From Chionis minor (taxonomy: Eukaryota > Chordata > Aves > Charadriiformes > Chionididae), in contig VZSF01006559.1 in NCBI GenBank assembly GCA_013398295.1, positions 65,839 to 129,838 of the forward strand: 64,000 nt of DNA. The letters run 5' to 3'. Under the pieces are notes generated by a model. That model was not told the DNA's origin. It ran no database searches and was given only the letters and a program-made list of their open reading frames with translations. Position numbers and translations under genes: made by a program. Shown piece after piece: positions 12,266-25,371 of this stretch. Within the stretch, counting starts at the first letter, position 1. The number at the start of each line of letters is the position of its first letter.

Positions 12266-15200
12266 GTACCGGATTTAAATGACAGTTTTAAAGGAAAGTT
12301 CATTAGGAAGTGATTTGCCCCCATTTAAAAACTGTATTTTAATCAGGTAGTATAATCATCCTGGAAAATATACAGATTCTGTGATTTCAAGCAACAACAG
12401 TAACAGCAATTATTAAAAAAGTCACTGGAAGTACACAGGTTTTGTCCTGTCGTCAGTTAAAAGAAGCAGATGTATAGTGATTTTTCTGCTGACTTATTAT
12501 TTTTCTCCCCCCCCCCATTTTGGCTTTGTTTTCATTTTGGTTCCAATCCTACTTTCCTTGCACAAAATTGTCACGTTCCGCTAATGAGAAATAGACTAGG
12601 CACATGTCATCCGTTCTCTAGAGGTGTATCACCTTTGTGAGAAACTAGGCGCTGGTTGTGCAATAGATCTTGATTTTTTGATACTTCGTGTGCTCTGTGC
12701 TTGGATTCTCTGCTTTTGTTCCACAGGCACATAAGTACCTCTAACACTGACATGAACAAAAGCAAGGGACATTTTTTCCCTGCTTCGTAGAGGCCGTTTG
12801 CCATAGATAGGCAAGCCCTAATGCGTCTGTGCGCAACACCCCAAGTGGATCCAAGCACATCGGAAAACAGTTGTGCAGCATACTGCCTCTGACCGTGGAT
12901 CCTATCTCAAAGCACCCTCTGGAGTCAGGGCTCAGAAGATTGTAGTGAAAATGTAAGTAACCTGGCAGGTTTCCAGCTGATGAGTTAATGCTGCTATAAA
13001 CTTCAGTAGTTCCTCTCCGAGGCATGCAGAAGGGTGCAGGCGCTGGGAAGGTGGCCAATGAAGGCAAAGAGCAGACAGCAGAGCTAAAGGCCAGCCTCAA
13101 GGACTCACAATGCGATTGTCTTTGAGGTAGGTTCCTCCCTTGCCAGAAACCCTTCATGTATCTTCAGTGGCAGGGCTGGAAATCAGTAAGCAAATTAAAG
13201 CACACATTCAGCGTGAAGCCAGCCTGACGTGTAGATGCTTGATTAGCATAGCTTGAGCAAAAGTAGCTATGCCCAGCACTCGAGCCACCCCATGGCTGGA
13301 TTAACAGTACAGGGCTGCAGAAAGCCGGGGTTTTTCAGTCATGCGAGGTCGGCTCATTGAGCTTGAAACTGCAGTGAGGTGGTTTAGGTTTGAACCTAGG
13401 TTATCACTTCACTCTCAAGCCTAGATGTGGAAGTCGCCAAAATATTGAAGACAGAGTAAATCAGTAGAGCATCAGCAGGTCAGATTCCACGGGGCAAGTG
13501 GAAAACAAACGGCAAAGAGAAACATTGCTGTTTTCCTTTCTGTAAAGGAAGGTTAACAGCAGAAAGCTATTTTTGTTTGCAACTTAAGTGAAGCATTTAG
13601 GCTGTAAATGCTTTGAGCAGAGTGAGTTTGGAGGAAAAACAAAAAAAGAAAAAGCGTTACAATGGATTAGTAGCTATGCAATAGGAGATATGTTCAGCCG
13701 ATGGTGATTCTTGCTGCGAAGCCACAGCCATTGTAGCAGACAATGGACAGCCAGATTCCTCCCTGCACACAGGCACCTTTTCTAACAAACAAAGGACTTT
13801 TCTACTGTGCAGTCACCGCCTGGGGTATGCTCATACTTTAACTAGCGTTTGTCCTTCCCCCTGGTATCTCAACATCAGAGACCTCATCCAAGCTGGAAGA
13901 TCCACGGGACAAGTGAAATGGTGCAGGGATGGTTACTTGACATTGGGCTCTGTTATCACTGTACATCGGTGCTCGTCCTAACTTGTTCATAGATACCTGG
14001 AGCATGTCTGTATCTACTTCATTATTATCAAGGGCAGAAGCTGTTGTGGGACATTACAGATTTGGCGATCACTCCTTCTAACAGGCACCTTGAGGGCCCA
14101 GTGAACCAAACCCGCTATGCCAAAGCCCAGTTTTGTGTTTAGAGTTTTGGACTTCAGCATCTTGGGGGAAAAAATAGGAGATTTGGTTTAATTTCTAATC
14201 TATAAAGCAAAAGCGAAGAGAGGTCTTCGGAGACCAAAATCAACTTGCAATGAATGCTGTAACAGACACTATATTCCCATGAAAGCAAATTTAAGTGATC
14301 TAAGTTAAGCAGCACAACCTACTGCATATAAAGCGTAGTCTGAGTGATTAAACTTATGCAAAAGGTAGAAGTATTGTACAACGTAAAATTCTACAAGCGT
14401 GATTAAACAGTAATCAAATCTGAGAGGATGATCTTCACATGATAAACTATTTGAAGCACAGCCTATGGCTGCAAAAGTGTCTGCTTGGCTGGAGCAGATA
14501 TTTTGTGTGATATCCATACAAATTTTAGACAGCCAGGTAATGCCGAGCTCCACATTCCTGTGCCTCTGCAGAGTGCTGAGATTGCTGGGGTAGTGTGAAG
14601 AGTTGCAATAGCAACCTGACTACCTCATTTCTTAAGGGTTTGTGGTTGTTTGTTTGAGTAACTGAAAGCCAGAATTACAGCTGGTGTACTTACTTATACG
14701 GAGCAAATACACCATAACTTACTTTTTTAAAAAAAGAAACAAGTTACGAAAGTAAAAGGGACTTCATCAAAACACAGAGCAGTGACTTGTTTGATAATGT
14801 ACAGTACCAAACCTTAAATAGATCAATATATGGAGAAATCATCTAGATTCTCCGAGAACAAATATGGTGAAAGCATTTTTCTTTCAAGTGTTTTGGTTGG
14901 CTATTTATTTTTCATGGTAATACTGCAGACTAGCATTATTTTAAGTCTTTGGTTAAGCTTGCTTGGTTTTTTTGTTTTAGGAATAGCAGAAACAAAATAA
15001 TTTCTTATCAGTTAGAAAGGCAAGCTAACCGTAGCAGTTGTCAATACTAAAACAACTATTGTAGGCTGAGCACTGTGTGGTTCTACTAGATATAAAGGGC
15101 ACTCTTGGCAAAGTTCCCACACAATGACAAGTGTACCTTACTAGAAATTAGTGAAGGTGGGGTCAGGGATGGAGGAAATAGAGAGACGTGAGCTGTACTA

Positions 15201-16228
15201 ATCAGATAAATGTTTTGTTTTATCTTGGTGTTCTCTCTGTACAGGGAGCAAGCTCTGTAAAAATATGTCTTCAGTTAGACTTCAGTAATTCTGATCTGGG
15301 CAGAAGGAACGGGGAACTGTTACTTCCTGTGAATTGCACTTGTTTGTCTTTTGTGTGATTTTTCTATGCTTTACATACAATGTCTAAATGAAGCTAGAAA
15401 TAATTGTTTGCTGAAGGTCTAATAAACTTAATTTGGCCTGGCATTGTGCAATGGTGATCCTTACTGTTATCTGTAGTGTTTTAATGGGAGTGAAAAGTTC
15501 TGCAAGTTGATGCCAAGGCGTAGAAGCACCTGTGAGGCGTTTTGAGCTTTTTCTGTGGAACCATGAGTTTAGAGCTCTGAAGCTATAGTTAATCAAGTAT
15601 GTAAAGCTTTTTTGAGTAGTAGATTCTTTAAAAAGGCATTAGAATGTCGAGGGGAAAAAACCACAAAGTTTGTTTTTTCCTTTTTTAACAGTTAAAAGGG
15701 TTGCTACTTTAGACACTTTCCATTAGGCAATTGTTGGCCAGAGAGATGCAAAAAGGTTTCTTCTGCTTTAGCTAACCTTCTTCACAGTCTTCTATCCCTT
15801 CAGACACAACCAGTGAGAAATCAGATTACTGTTACCTTGTTAATACAGTTATCAGTTGTTTTCAGATTCTTATTAAAGTTTCTTTTTATCCCTTTTCTAA
15901 GTGGAATTAATTGGTGGTCGTAACAAATTATCTCTTGTTTGGGTTGTGGAGGTTTTCTAGCTGGGTGCTTTGTTTCAGGTAGTGGGTGTGGAGAGACTCT
16001 GTGGAGCATATCTGTGCCATGCCCTGCACCAGCCCCATCCCAGTCTCTGTGGCCAGGCCTGTCACTGTGCTCCAGCCTAATTCAAATGATGGATGATGCA
16101 TCATTTTAAGCTGATGCAAAATTTTAATTTTTTTGTTAAATCTGCATGGTGGCACCTCCTGCTTTGCTTGGAATGAGGTTAATTTTGTACTCTGTGTGCT
16201 CGTATCTGAGTTGGGGCTTGATGAGAAA

Positions 16229-16350
16229 AGTTGAAGGATTGAGTTGGGTGGGTGAGATTGTGGATTGAAGGATTGAAAAGTGAGGGATTGTGTTGGATGG
16301 GGGGGTGGGGTTGTGGATTGAAGGATTGAGTTGGGTGAGAGGGGTCGTGG
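16229..16350. repeat. Degenerate minisatellite, TTGAAGGATTGA-based
   Basis: TTGAAGGATTGA occurs at 16231, 16265 and 16318, with the longer unit TTGTGGATTGAAGGATTGA at 16258 and 16311 (53 bases apart) and GTTGGGTG blocks between. The + strand is strongly G/T-rich with GGGGGGGTGGGG near 16300. The minus frame encodes repeated TQLNPS peptides, but this is simple repeat, not a gene. Confidence 0.8.
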
Positions 16351-19300
16351 AATGTGTCACGTGTGTTTGCTGGTTTCTCCTGTTAGGTGATCACTGTCTG
16401 AAACAGTTGCGTGATGACATTTTAACTCCCACACTGAGATTTTATTAGAAAATTTCAAATTCCCTGGGTCCTTACCTGTTTAAGCATGGGGTGGAGTTCT
16501 GTAGTCTGAGGCTTTGCTTTGCTAGCCTAGAAATCATAAGCCAAAATTAATCTGTCCTTGCAAATACCTAGGCTGTATGTAACACTGGAAAAATCAATCG
16601 AAACTTGGGACTCAGCTTTCTGGGTTCCTTGGCTGCTCACTTCTCGTGGCTCTGGGCACACAGCGTTGTTGGGGTCCCTGGTATGGTGCTGCCGACTGAA
16701 ACAGCCTGAGTCCCAGCAGGGTGGCGGGGCTGTGTGCTGGCAGGTCCTTCCCCTCTAAGGGGTACCTGTGCCTTCTGCAGGCTCCTTAAATACAGGGTTG
16801 TGCTGTTCAGTGAATGAATGTGACCCCTCATCCTGCTGCTGGATGCTATTTAGGCCGTTTGCATCAATCCTGAATTGCTCTGCGTGTTGCTCTGTGGTGT
16901 TAGCTGAGGAGCCGGCCGTGCTTGATATTTGTGTTGTAAAAGGCTACTGTCTACTTTTCACTCAGGCAGGACTGTAAGAGAGGTTTTGGTAACTCTCTGC
17001 TTTGTTTTCTGACACATGCAAATTTGGTGTGCTTAATTTTTCTTTACTCCTGTGTTCAGATTCTGACCTTTAAAAGGTAAATGTAAATAAAATCTCTCAT
17101 CTGACCAGTCAGACTCAGCTGTGCTTGCACTCTTTTTTTGTTTTTAAACATGGGAGTAAAGAGACAGGAGTGACAGTGAGTATACCTCTTCCTACACCTG
17201 AGATAAGTTGGATATCTCCCCTCTAAAATTCTCCATCCAGGCTGGGCAACTTTCCCGTAAGGATGACACGCGCCCACCCGTGTGGTAGCAGCTAGTTTCA
17301 GGAGGTGGGGAGTTAAGAGCACCGTTTGAAAAATACTGCTGCAGCAATAGAAACATCACTTTGGTTTTCCGCTTCTTGAAAGTGCGGGAAGAAGAACAGG
17401 TCGTTACTAGGAACCATATTGCCCCAAGTCTTAGTCCGAACCTGTTTATGCCCAAAAGTGTTCCAGGTTTGTTAACTTTGAAAGAACCATTCACTTTTGA
17501 AGCTTGATGGAAAGGGGGGGGGAAAGGCAACACTAAATTGTGCAGTGAGCGGTCCATGCAGTGCACTGAATGCTGTTTCTGAAAGGAATTCTGTTGGTCT
17601 TTTTCTGAAGTCAGTTGCTGATCACAAAACCGAGGGGTCAGTTCTGGTTGGTTTCGCAGTAGATGTCATTAGCGATGAACACTTGATGAGCAGCATCTGG
17701 GAGATTCTGCGCTGCAACTGCTCGTGCTTTCCATGTGCAATGTCTCTGTTGGGTACGAAGTCAGCTGGCAGAGTGCAAAGCACCCTGAGTCATCCTGGCT
17801 CTGCTGGAGTGTGTAACCGCAGTCCCTACGCCGGGCTTTTAGCCCGTCTGTCTGCAGAACAGGACAGAGACACACACCTTTGCACTCTCCATCCTAGGGT
17901 GGGTGTACAAACTGCAGTATCCCGGGTGCTGTTTGAAATGGCCCCAGCTGCGTGTGGTCCCAAGAGGCTGAAACCTCTGTTAGGAGCGAGCTGGTTTCTG
18001 GGGTGCCCCCGCTCCGTTCCAGAGCCGGGAGCGCGGTGCCAGCCAAGGGCACCCCTTTTTCCTCAGGAGGAACCGTTTTGGCCCAGCGTGCTACTGGTGT
18101 AGCCGTGCTCTGCTTGTAGCCTGACTCAAAATGACTGCACTAACAAGTACTGCGCCTCTCAATCTGTCAGTTAGTAGTTTCTCTGATTTTTTTTTTCTAG
18201 CCTCTAAAGTTTTTGTGTTGGAGTCTGGAGCACCGCTGGAATAGGAATTTGGGGGAAAAGATCTTCCTAAGTGAAGTTTGAAAGACAGAAGCTTTACTCT
18301 AAAACCTTTCTGTTCTCATTTTTGGTATCTGCAATAAGTTGTTCCCGGCATTATTAATTCTTCTGGCAGGTGGAGGTAATTTATTTGTGTATTAGTCTTC
18401 ATGCTGCTGGCTGAATTATAGATTTAATTATGGTCCAGGTGCTCAGAGCTTTGCTGTTCTTCTAAATGTGAAATATAAAGAAAAAATAAGTCTGAGTAAT
18501 TTTTTGGCTTGTTGAATAAATGTAAACATCGGGAAACTGTGCCAGACTATAAATAAAAAGAGGATTTACTTTTCAGAGAATGTCATTATCTACTCCAGGG
18601 TATTCTACTTTGTGGGGAAGATTAGTGCTGTGCATTATACTGGGACGCACCTTTTTACACCTACTACTCTGTGCAGCAGAAGATTGAAAACTTTTACTTA
18701 TAATTCATTGTATTTTCAGACAAAGTTTCTTTTGCAATTACAGCTGATTACTAGTGGCCAAAGGTTGAATGGAGTTAACATAGTCATAGCAAGAAACACT
18801 CCCTGATTCCGTGGTAGGTGTAAATAAACTGCCTACTTGTAGTATTCCTCTTCATCTGTTTTACTCAGTCTTTCCTTTTCTGCCTGGCACAGTTTTATTT
18901 ACAGTCCTTGAATGTTCTTATACTGCGAAGCTACTTAGGTTTGTTTGTTTTTTGTCTTAAAACAGTTTTTCATCACTTTTCCTTAATCTGTATGAAGATT
19001 TATTTTTTGGATGACATTTACTTCCATGAGAGCTCTTTTCATAACTGGCTGTTCACGGTCGGGACAGAATACAAAATCCATGAAAGCATTCTTTTTTTAC
19101 TGAGATTTCATAGGATATTTGGGCAAGGGGCAAGTGTATGAGCTATGTTAATTAACTTGGACTTACCTTTCTTCTTTCCTCTTTAGCTTCTACCTTTTTA
19201 ATTACTGCCTTTCTGCTTTGTGTCCCTGAGTCAGAAAAAGCACACTATACCTTTCTCACCTTTTTCAGGAAAGCTTGTGTGTGTGTGTTTAAATGCTTTT

Positions 19301-19404
19301 CTGAAGGGAGTGTGAATTGGCCCTGTTTCAGCTGCTGCTAAACATCACTTGGCAGAGCCTATGGAATAATATGCCTGTGTGTCTGCTGCAGTATTGGGGT
19401 CCAA

Positions 19405-19420
19405 AAAAAAAAAAAAAAGA
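19405..19420. repeat. Poly(A) tract
   Basis: An uninterrupted A run in unique intronic sequence; I see no retroposed gene upstream of it. Confidence 0.8.
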
Positions 19421-22400
19421 CTATGCTTCTTTAATATATTTTACTATTATAATATGCCATTTATACAAGCAATAGTATGAATTTTTCAGATGAAGATAAA
19501 CTAATTTATTCTTCCAATTGTCCCTTTGTGCTCTTTCTAATTTGGGGGTCAGAAAATTCATCATGATTTCATTTTTCCTTTTGGGGCTGTGTAACAGCTA
19601 CCCTCAGGAGTCCACTGTTCCTCAGGCAGAAATAACGTATTTGATGCATCTCACGAGGAAGCAGCCAAAAGTGCATGTTCTGACCTAATCTTTAAGCTTT
19701 TTCATTTCCTTTACTGACACTTAATGAAGTTACTATCACAGCCATTAAAGATCATTTTGTGAAAGTAGATTATGTAATTATTACAGTTTCTTGTACTGTT
19801 TTTAGTACAAAATCAAGTATCAATGCTGATTCTTTGTTTTGGCCCAGTATGGCAATGCCAGTTTGCTGTGATTGTTAGATGTGAAGTGTGTGTTGGGCAT
19901 TTGAGTTTGAGGTAAGGAGTTTGTTTTGGGGAAATCCGCATGTTTTAGAGCACCTTGGTATTTTTATTTGAGGTAAGAAATCAGTTAAATTGAAGGAACC
20001 CTTTCTTAATGTCTCTCTGTATTTTCCCTTTTTTCTTTGATGCTCAGTGCATCATTTGGGATCATTTCCAAAAGTTTTGCTGGTATCACTGGACTCAGTT
20101 CTGGTTCACTGTTACATTGACATTATGAAGAGCTGTGCAGCTGTCTTCTTGATATCACTAGTGCTGTGAGCCTAAAAGTGGATTCTTGTAATTTTTTGAA
20201 GCTCTCTTTATACACTGCAACTATTAGTTAGGGAAGGTACACATGCAATTTCATTTGAATACATCTTTAATGTGGTTAAGTTTAGAATAAGATTAGGAAG
20301 TAAACTCTTCATAGGGGTTTTCCTATCACAGAGCCTAAATTTAGCTTCTCTTTTATATAAGCGTAATTTTAGATCATGAAGTACCTACACTTTGTGGGAG
20401 GTTAGTGAATGGATGGACTGGGGGCTGGCAACGTATAGGCTTTCAAGTCCTTTACTCAAGAAGGAAATGCAATTGATGTCAGCATGTTAATTTGATGGAG
20501 TGCATTTATAGGAGGCTTTACATAGCTGTTGGGTGTTAACTTAAAACCATGTCTTCATTTGGTACATTTGTTCGTTTGTTGTGTCCTTAGGTTATTTAAT
20601 AAAACATGCAGTGAAACACTAGAAAAGCTCCTGGACTCTGTCTTCCAAACAGCTATTGCTGTCAGTGCTAAGGTTTTTTGTGTCTTAAACAAAACAATCA
20701 TTTTTCTTTACAGCAAAGGTGCGATTCCGAAGAGTTATTTACTCTTCATGTATTACTATATATTTTTATTTTAAAACTGAAAGACATAGGTTGGGGCTTT
20801 TCCTGGTGTTGGAAATGAAATTAAGTGCACTGTAATTTCTGGAGGCAAGAATGCTACTGTATAAAATCCCAATTAAAATAAACAATGTGCAGAGAAACAA
20901 TTCAAGACAGTGCCACACACTCCTCAGATTCCCGTTGTTTCTAATACTGACAGCCTTTGTGGCCTTCACACATGGATTTTTCGGTCTGGTTGTATGTAAC
21001 TGCTTATAGCAGAGAAATGCAACCTTGTTTGGTTGGCTTTGCACCACTGAATTGTAATCAGTCTGATCTCGTTATTACTCCTAAATCTTGGTTTGCTGTA
21101 AGCACACTATCAATGCTCCCTGTTCACTGCTCAGGAACTCCTTCCTTGGAAATTGTGTGCCTTTTTAATGTATCATGGCTCAATTATCACATTTGGGTTT
21201 GGCTGCCAAAATAGCCATATATATTGTCTAGCAAGTGACAGCCTGGGCCTTTATCTCTTCCTGGCTGTTTGCCAGCTGTTTAATTGCAGCCCTGTGTTTG
21301 CTATGTGTCACATCTTATGGTGGTCTATTATATCCAGCTAAAACAATATTTTGAAAATGTTTCAGATGTAAACTAATTCTGTGAGACTTTACGTCCTGTT
21401 ATTTACATGAACTGCTGAGGATGTAACACAAGTCATTTTTTCCCCTACAAATATGAACATTTGTACCTCCAATCATCTCGTGAATTTCCAGGGCAGAGAG
21501 AAGACAAGATGGGGACGCAAAAAATGCTATCTTGTCCCCTTGAGAGATGTAATTAAAGCTGTATTCTTTTCATGTAGTTTTTCATTTGTAGCTTCCGAGC
21601 CATTTTTAAAGCCAAATATTCTCTTTGTTCTGCCCTTTAGAAAAGAGCAAGCATACAGAAACCGAGCTGAGTTCTCGATGGGAGTAGCAAAGCCTGTGGG
21701 CCATATTTCTGCTGAAACAGATCCTTTGGGTGAAGATGACACTGGGCTTTGAGTGAATGGTGTCTTAGAGAGGCAGAGAATGATGCAGGCGCTGTACGCG
21801 GCACGTTCTGTTTGGCAGCCACCTGCTTTCCATTCGGAAAGACTTAAGGCTTATGTTACTCATGGCAGCACTGAATGACTGATTTGTGTCCCACAGCCCC
21901 ACACCGCCTGGGGAATGGAGCCATGCTGTGTGAAACCAGGATATCAGAGGGCTAAGCACTCGACAGCACCTAAGTGTGCGGGAATCCTTGGACCAAGTAT
22001 GAATTTGGTTTTCCCTGCTCCTCTCTGTGCAGCTATTGATCTCTTGCTCACTCTCTCTCCGAAGAGCGTATGTCTTGCAGAGTTTCAGCTTCTGGGTGAG
22101 ATTTCTATCCAGTGCAAAATGCATTAGCCTTTAAGGCGATGAATGTGCATTAGCTAACATTCTTGGCTATGTAGATTTTTTTGGCAGAAACTTTGCTTTT
22201 CCACTGCTTAAAGAAGAAATCAGGATTTGTCCTGTTGCTTGTTTAATAAGAAGAATAACTGTTTAACAAGAAAGACATGATAAAAGTCTGGGGAAACAGC
22301 TTTGCAATTTTAGGTCAGAGGAACGCTGAGCAGAAGAGAACTTAAGAAAGATCCCATTTTTGTGCAAAACACCAGATTATAATTAAGTAGTAAGTGTTGG

Positions 22401-25315
22401 CTTTTTAAAAAGGAAAGAAAAAGATAGCCTGTAGGCAGGATTAGATCTACAGTGTTTTTTCTTCTTAATTGGAAGTGAAAAGATCCCATCTAGCTCTAGC
22501 CATCTAGCATGCTGGAAGAGGTTTGATATTAAAATGGGGTTTTTTAAAAGGAAGTAAAAATGTTAGAGTGCCCTTAAACCTGCTTTCTGAAAAGTGTAAT
22601 ATTGTGTGAGTAATATAGTCAAGCGTGTGCACACTTGTTTTTTCTGGTTAAACTGATAGAAAAGTTCTGGTAAATAGCCTCCACACACACCCTTTTCAGA
22701 AGCTGACCCATTTAAGTAGGGTTACAAAGTGAGTATTAAAAGATACTTAGGAGAGAGTTGCGCATATATGGGGCAGCTGGAGTGTGAGTGGTTGTGGCAG
22801 TCCTGCTGTGCTGTCACTGCCTGTCTTCTCAGGAAATGCATCAAAACAGTCGCTAGCGTAGGATCTACATAATTCCAGTAGTTTACGGTGTGACCGATCT
22901 ATCTAGTGTCAAAAATAGGCCACTTTGCCATGCTTGAGTTTCTGCTTGACCAAACTCTTCCCTGTTCCATTAAGCTTTCGTGTAAGTGCTGTAGGTAGTA
23001 TATTTTGCATGTGAGTTTCTTACATATCTCAAATCACATTGCTTTCTGGTGAGTCTGAAGACATCATCGACTGCGGTTTTTTTAATATACAGAGAAAGTG
23101 AGGCTGAAAGGTAGGCTGACAGAGATCCTTGCTGTGTACGTGCCGTCCGGTTTGATAAGGCAGGTGTGCATGTGTGCTGTTGACATGGAGACTTTAGGCA
23201 GCCCCCCGATGGAGATGTTTACACGATTTGTTAAGAAGTTGTTATTTCTGAAGAGTAGTTACAACACCCAGTTATAGATACCATCTCGCCGAAAACAATT
23301 GCTCACATGTTAGACACGTTCATTGCAAATTAATGGTGGCCTTGGGGAAGCAAAACGTTTCTTTACAATTCCGGGTCTTCATGTATCTCCAGGAGTTAGA
23401 CACAAAGAAGTTGAATCCCAGCAAGACTTGCACAAAGCCCAGTGCTAGCAAAGCAGTGGTGCCACTTAGGTGTCACAGCTGAACGTTCAGTATCTACTTG
23501 ACAAAGATTACATGAAGGAGGACAAGATTAGGACAGGTCACAAGAGTGTGCAGCTCATATGCCGCTACAGACTGATGAAGTCCTGAATGTTGAAATAATG
23601 AAATATTGATGAAACGCTTAAAACTGGGGGAAAGTGGCGTGTTCAGCAGAGCAGGTACCTGTGCAGCAGTTGCTGCAGTACTGTTGAAAGGTGCTGTACG
23701 GTGCAGCCGAAATGGAGAACTGCCGTGATCCCATGGCTTTTGGGGCAAAGGTGAACCGGCTACAGTACCGGTACTTCTGGGTTTTGCTTGGCTTTCCGCA
23801 CACCGGGCTCTGCTTCCTCTTGCAAGACCTGTTCCACGTGCTACCTTTATTCACAGTTTCTGACTTTTCGCATCTTGTCCCTCCCTCTCCCACCTCCACA
23901 GCTGTGAAGTGAAAATAATTGGGGCTGAACACTGGACTGGCTTTTTCGGAGGAGTATTTGTTGTATATTTGTAGTTACTTTCTTTGGGGACTGGAAAAAA
24001 ATGAAAAAAGGAGACATCCTCTCCAGGAGCATGCAGCGTGTTCAGGGTTAAAGCAGACCATGAAAAGGGACACTTCCCTTTCTTGTCAAATTGGCTTTGG
24101 TTTCTTAGATCCATCACGCTGGAATGCAGCCCTGAAATGCCAATTTTCTTGTAAGGAGGAAGCAGAGCCAATTGATTTAAACTTCTAGTTGTGTCTGCTG
24201 GCAATTTCCACCAGAAGCTAATTACAGCTAGCAGCTATCGCTAGCAGATGACTGAGTGAGTGGTTCCACCTCTTAAAGAAGGGAGTTTAAACTTGCACAG
24301 GGTTTCTTTTCCCTTGGGGTTGTAAGGCTGGGGTAAAAATTCTCAAGCATGTATTTTACACGCACCAACAGCAATCCTGAAAAATTAGGTAAATTATTTT
24401 ATTGCGCAAATAATATCTGTAGCTATTCCCAAAACTGCAAGGTAATTTATTGGGCTTTGCACTGTATCCCTGTATCATTTCAAGACTACATGGTGTGCAT
24501 GTTTAAATTCTGACATGATTAAGCCAGCTCACTTTCTCTGTTGTCAGTTCTGTAAATTACTTCAGGGTAAATAAAATGATTTAGACCTTTTTTCCTAAAT
24601 TAATGCTGTACCTTTGAAAATGCTGATAAGTACTGAAAATTTAGCACCTCTTGAAACTGTATTCCACTAACAAGAATTTCACAAGAGTGAACCTTTTTAA
24701 TAAAGGATGGAGCATGATTTTTTTCAACTGGCATCACTAGATGGCGTTGCCTAGTAGTCTAACAGTTGAGTGTTGGTTTGAAAACAGCTGAAATTAACAC
24801 AAATTCATAGAGTAATTAAAAAATATTTGAATCTTTCAGTGTGTATGTCTCAGGGTTTTTTTTCCCTTTTGAATTATGCTTCTAATTGTTCAAGAGAAGG
24901 CATCTTATCTAAGTGTTATTTCTGCATGTATAGCACTTAGGCAAGCAGTCTGCGGTAGTGTCTGCTGTGGTTCTGCCCTCTTCCTTGTCTTGCTTGAAAA
25001 CTTCTTGAAGTCACTTGCTGAGGGACTGAGGCTCAGCCAGACCCTGTGCCACTGTTTCATGCATGGTTCTGTCTATACACGATTAACCTCTTTTAATTGT
25101 GTGCTGAAATATTAGCGGAAGGACTGCTTGGAGGATGCTAGATCAGACACACAACAACAAAAAGCCATGCCAGTATTCCTTTATGGAAGGCTCCTGGGAT
25201 GGCATATTTTTCTGAAATATGATGTCTGCTGTCATTACAGGCAATGTGAAAACAACAAGAGTGGTGTTTGGGGGTTTTATTCTGTTTGTTTATTTTGTGG
25301 TTTTAGACACCATGC

Positions 25316-25371
25316 TTTTTTTTTTTTTTTTTGTTTTAGTCCCCATTTTTTTTTTTTTTTTTTTTTTTTTT
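25316..25371. repeat. Paired poly(T) tracts, T17 and T26
   Basis: Seventeen T (25316-25332), a 13-base spacer, then twenty-six T (25346-25371). It could be the tail of a minus-strand poly(A) retroposon or plain slippage. The sequence downstream matches no element I recognise. Confidence 0.85.
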
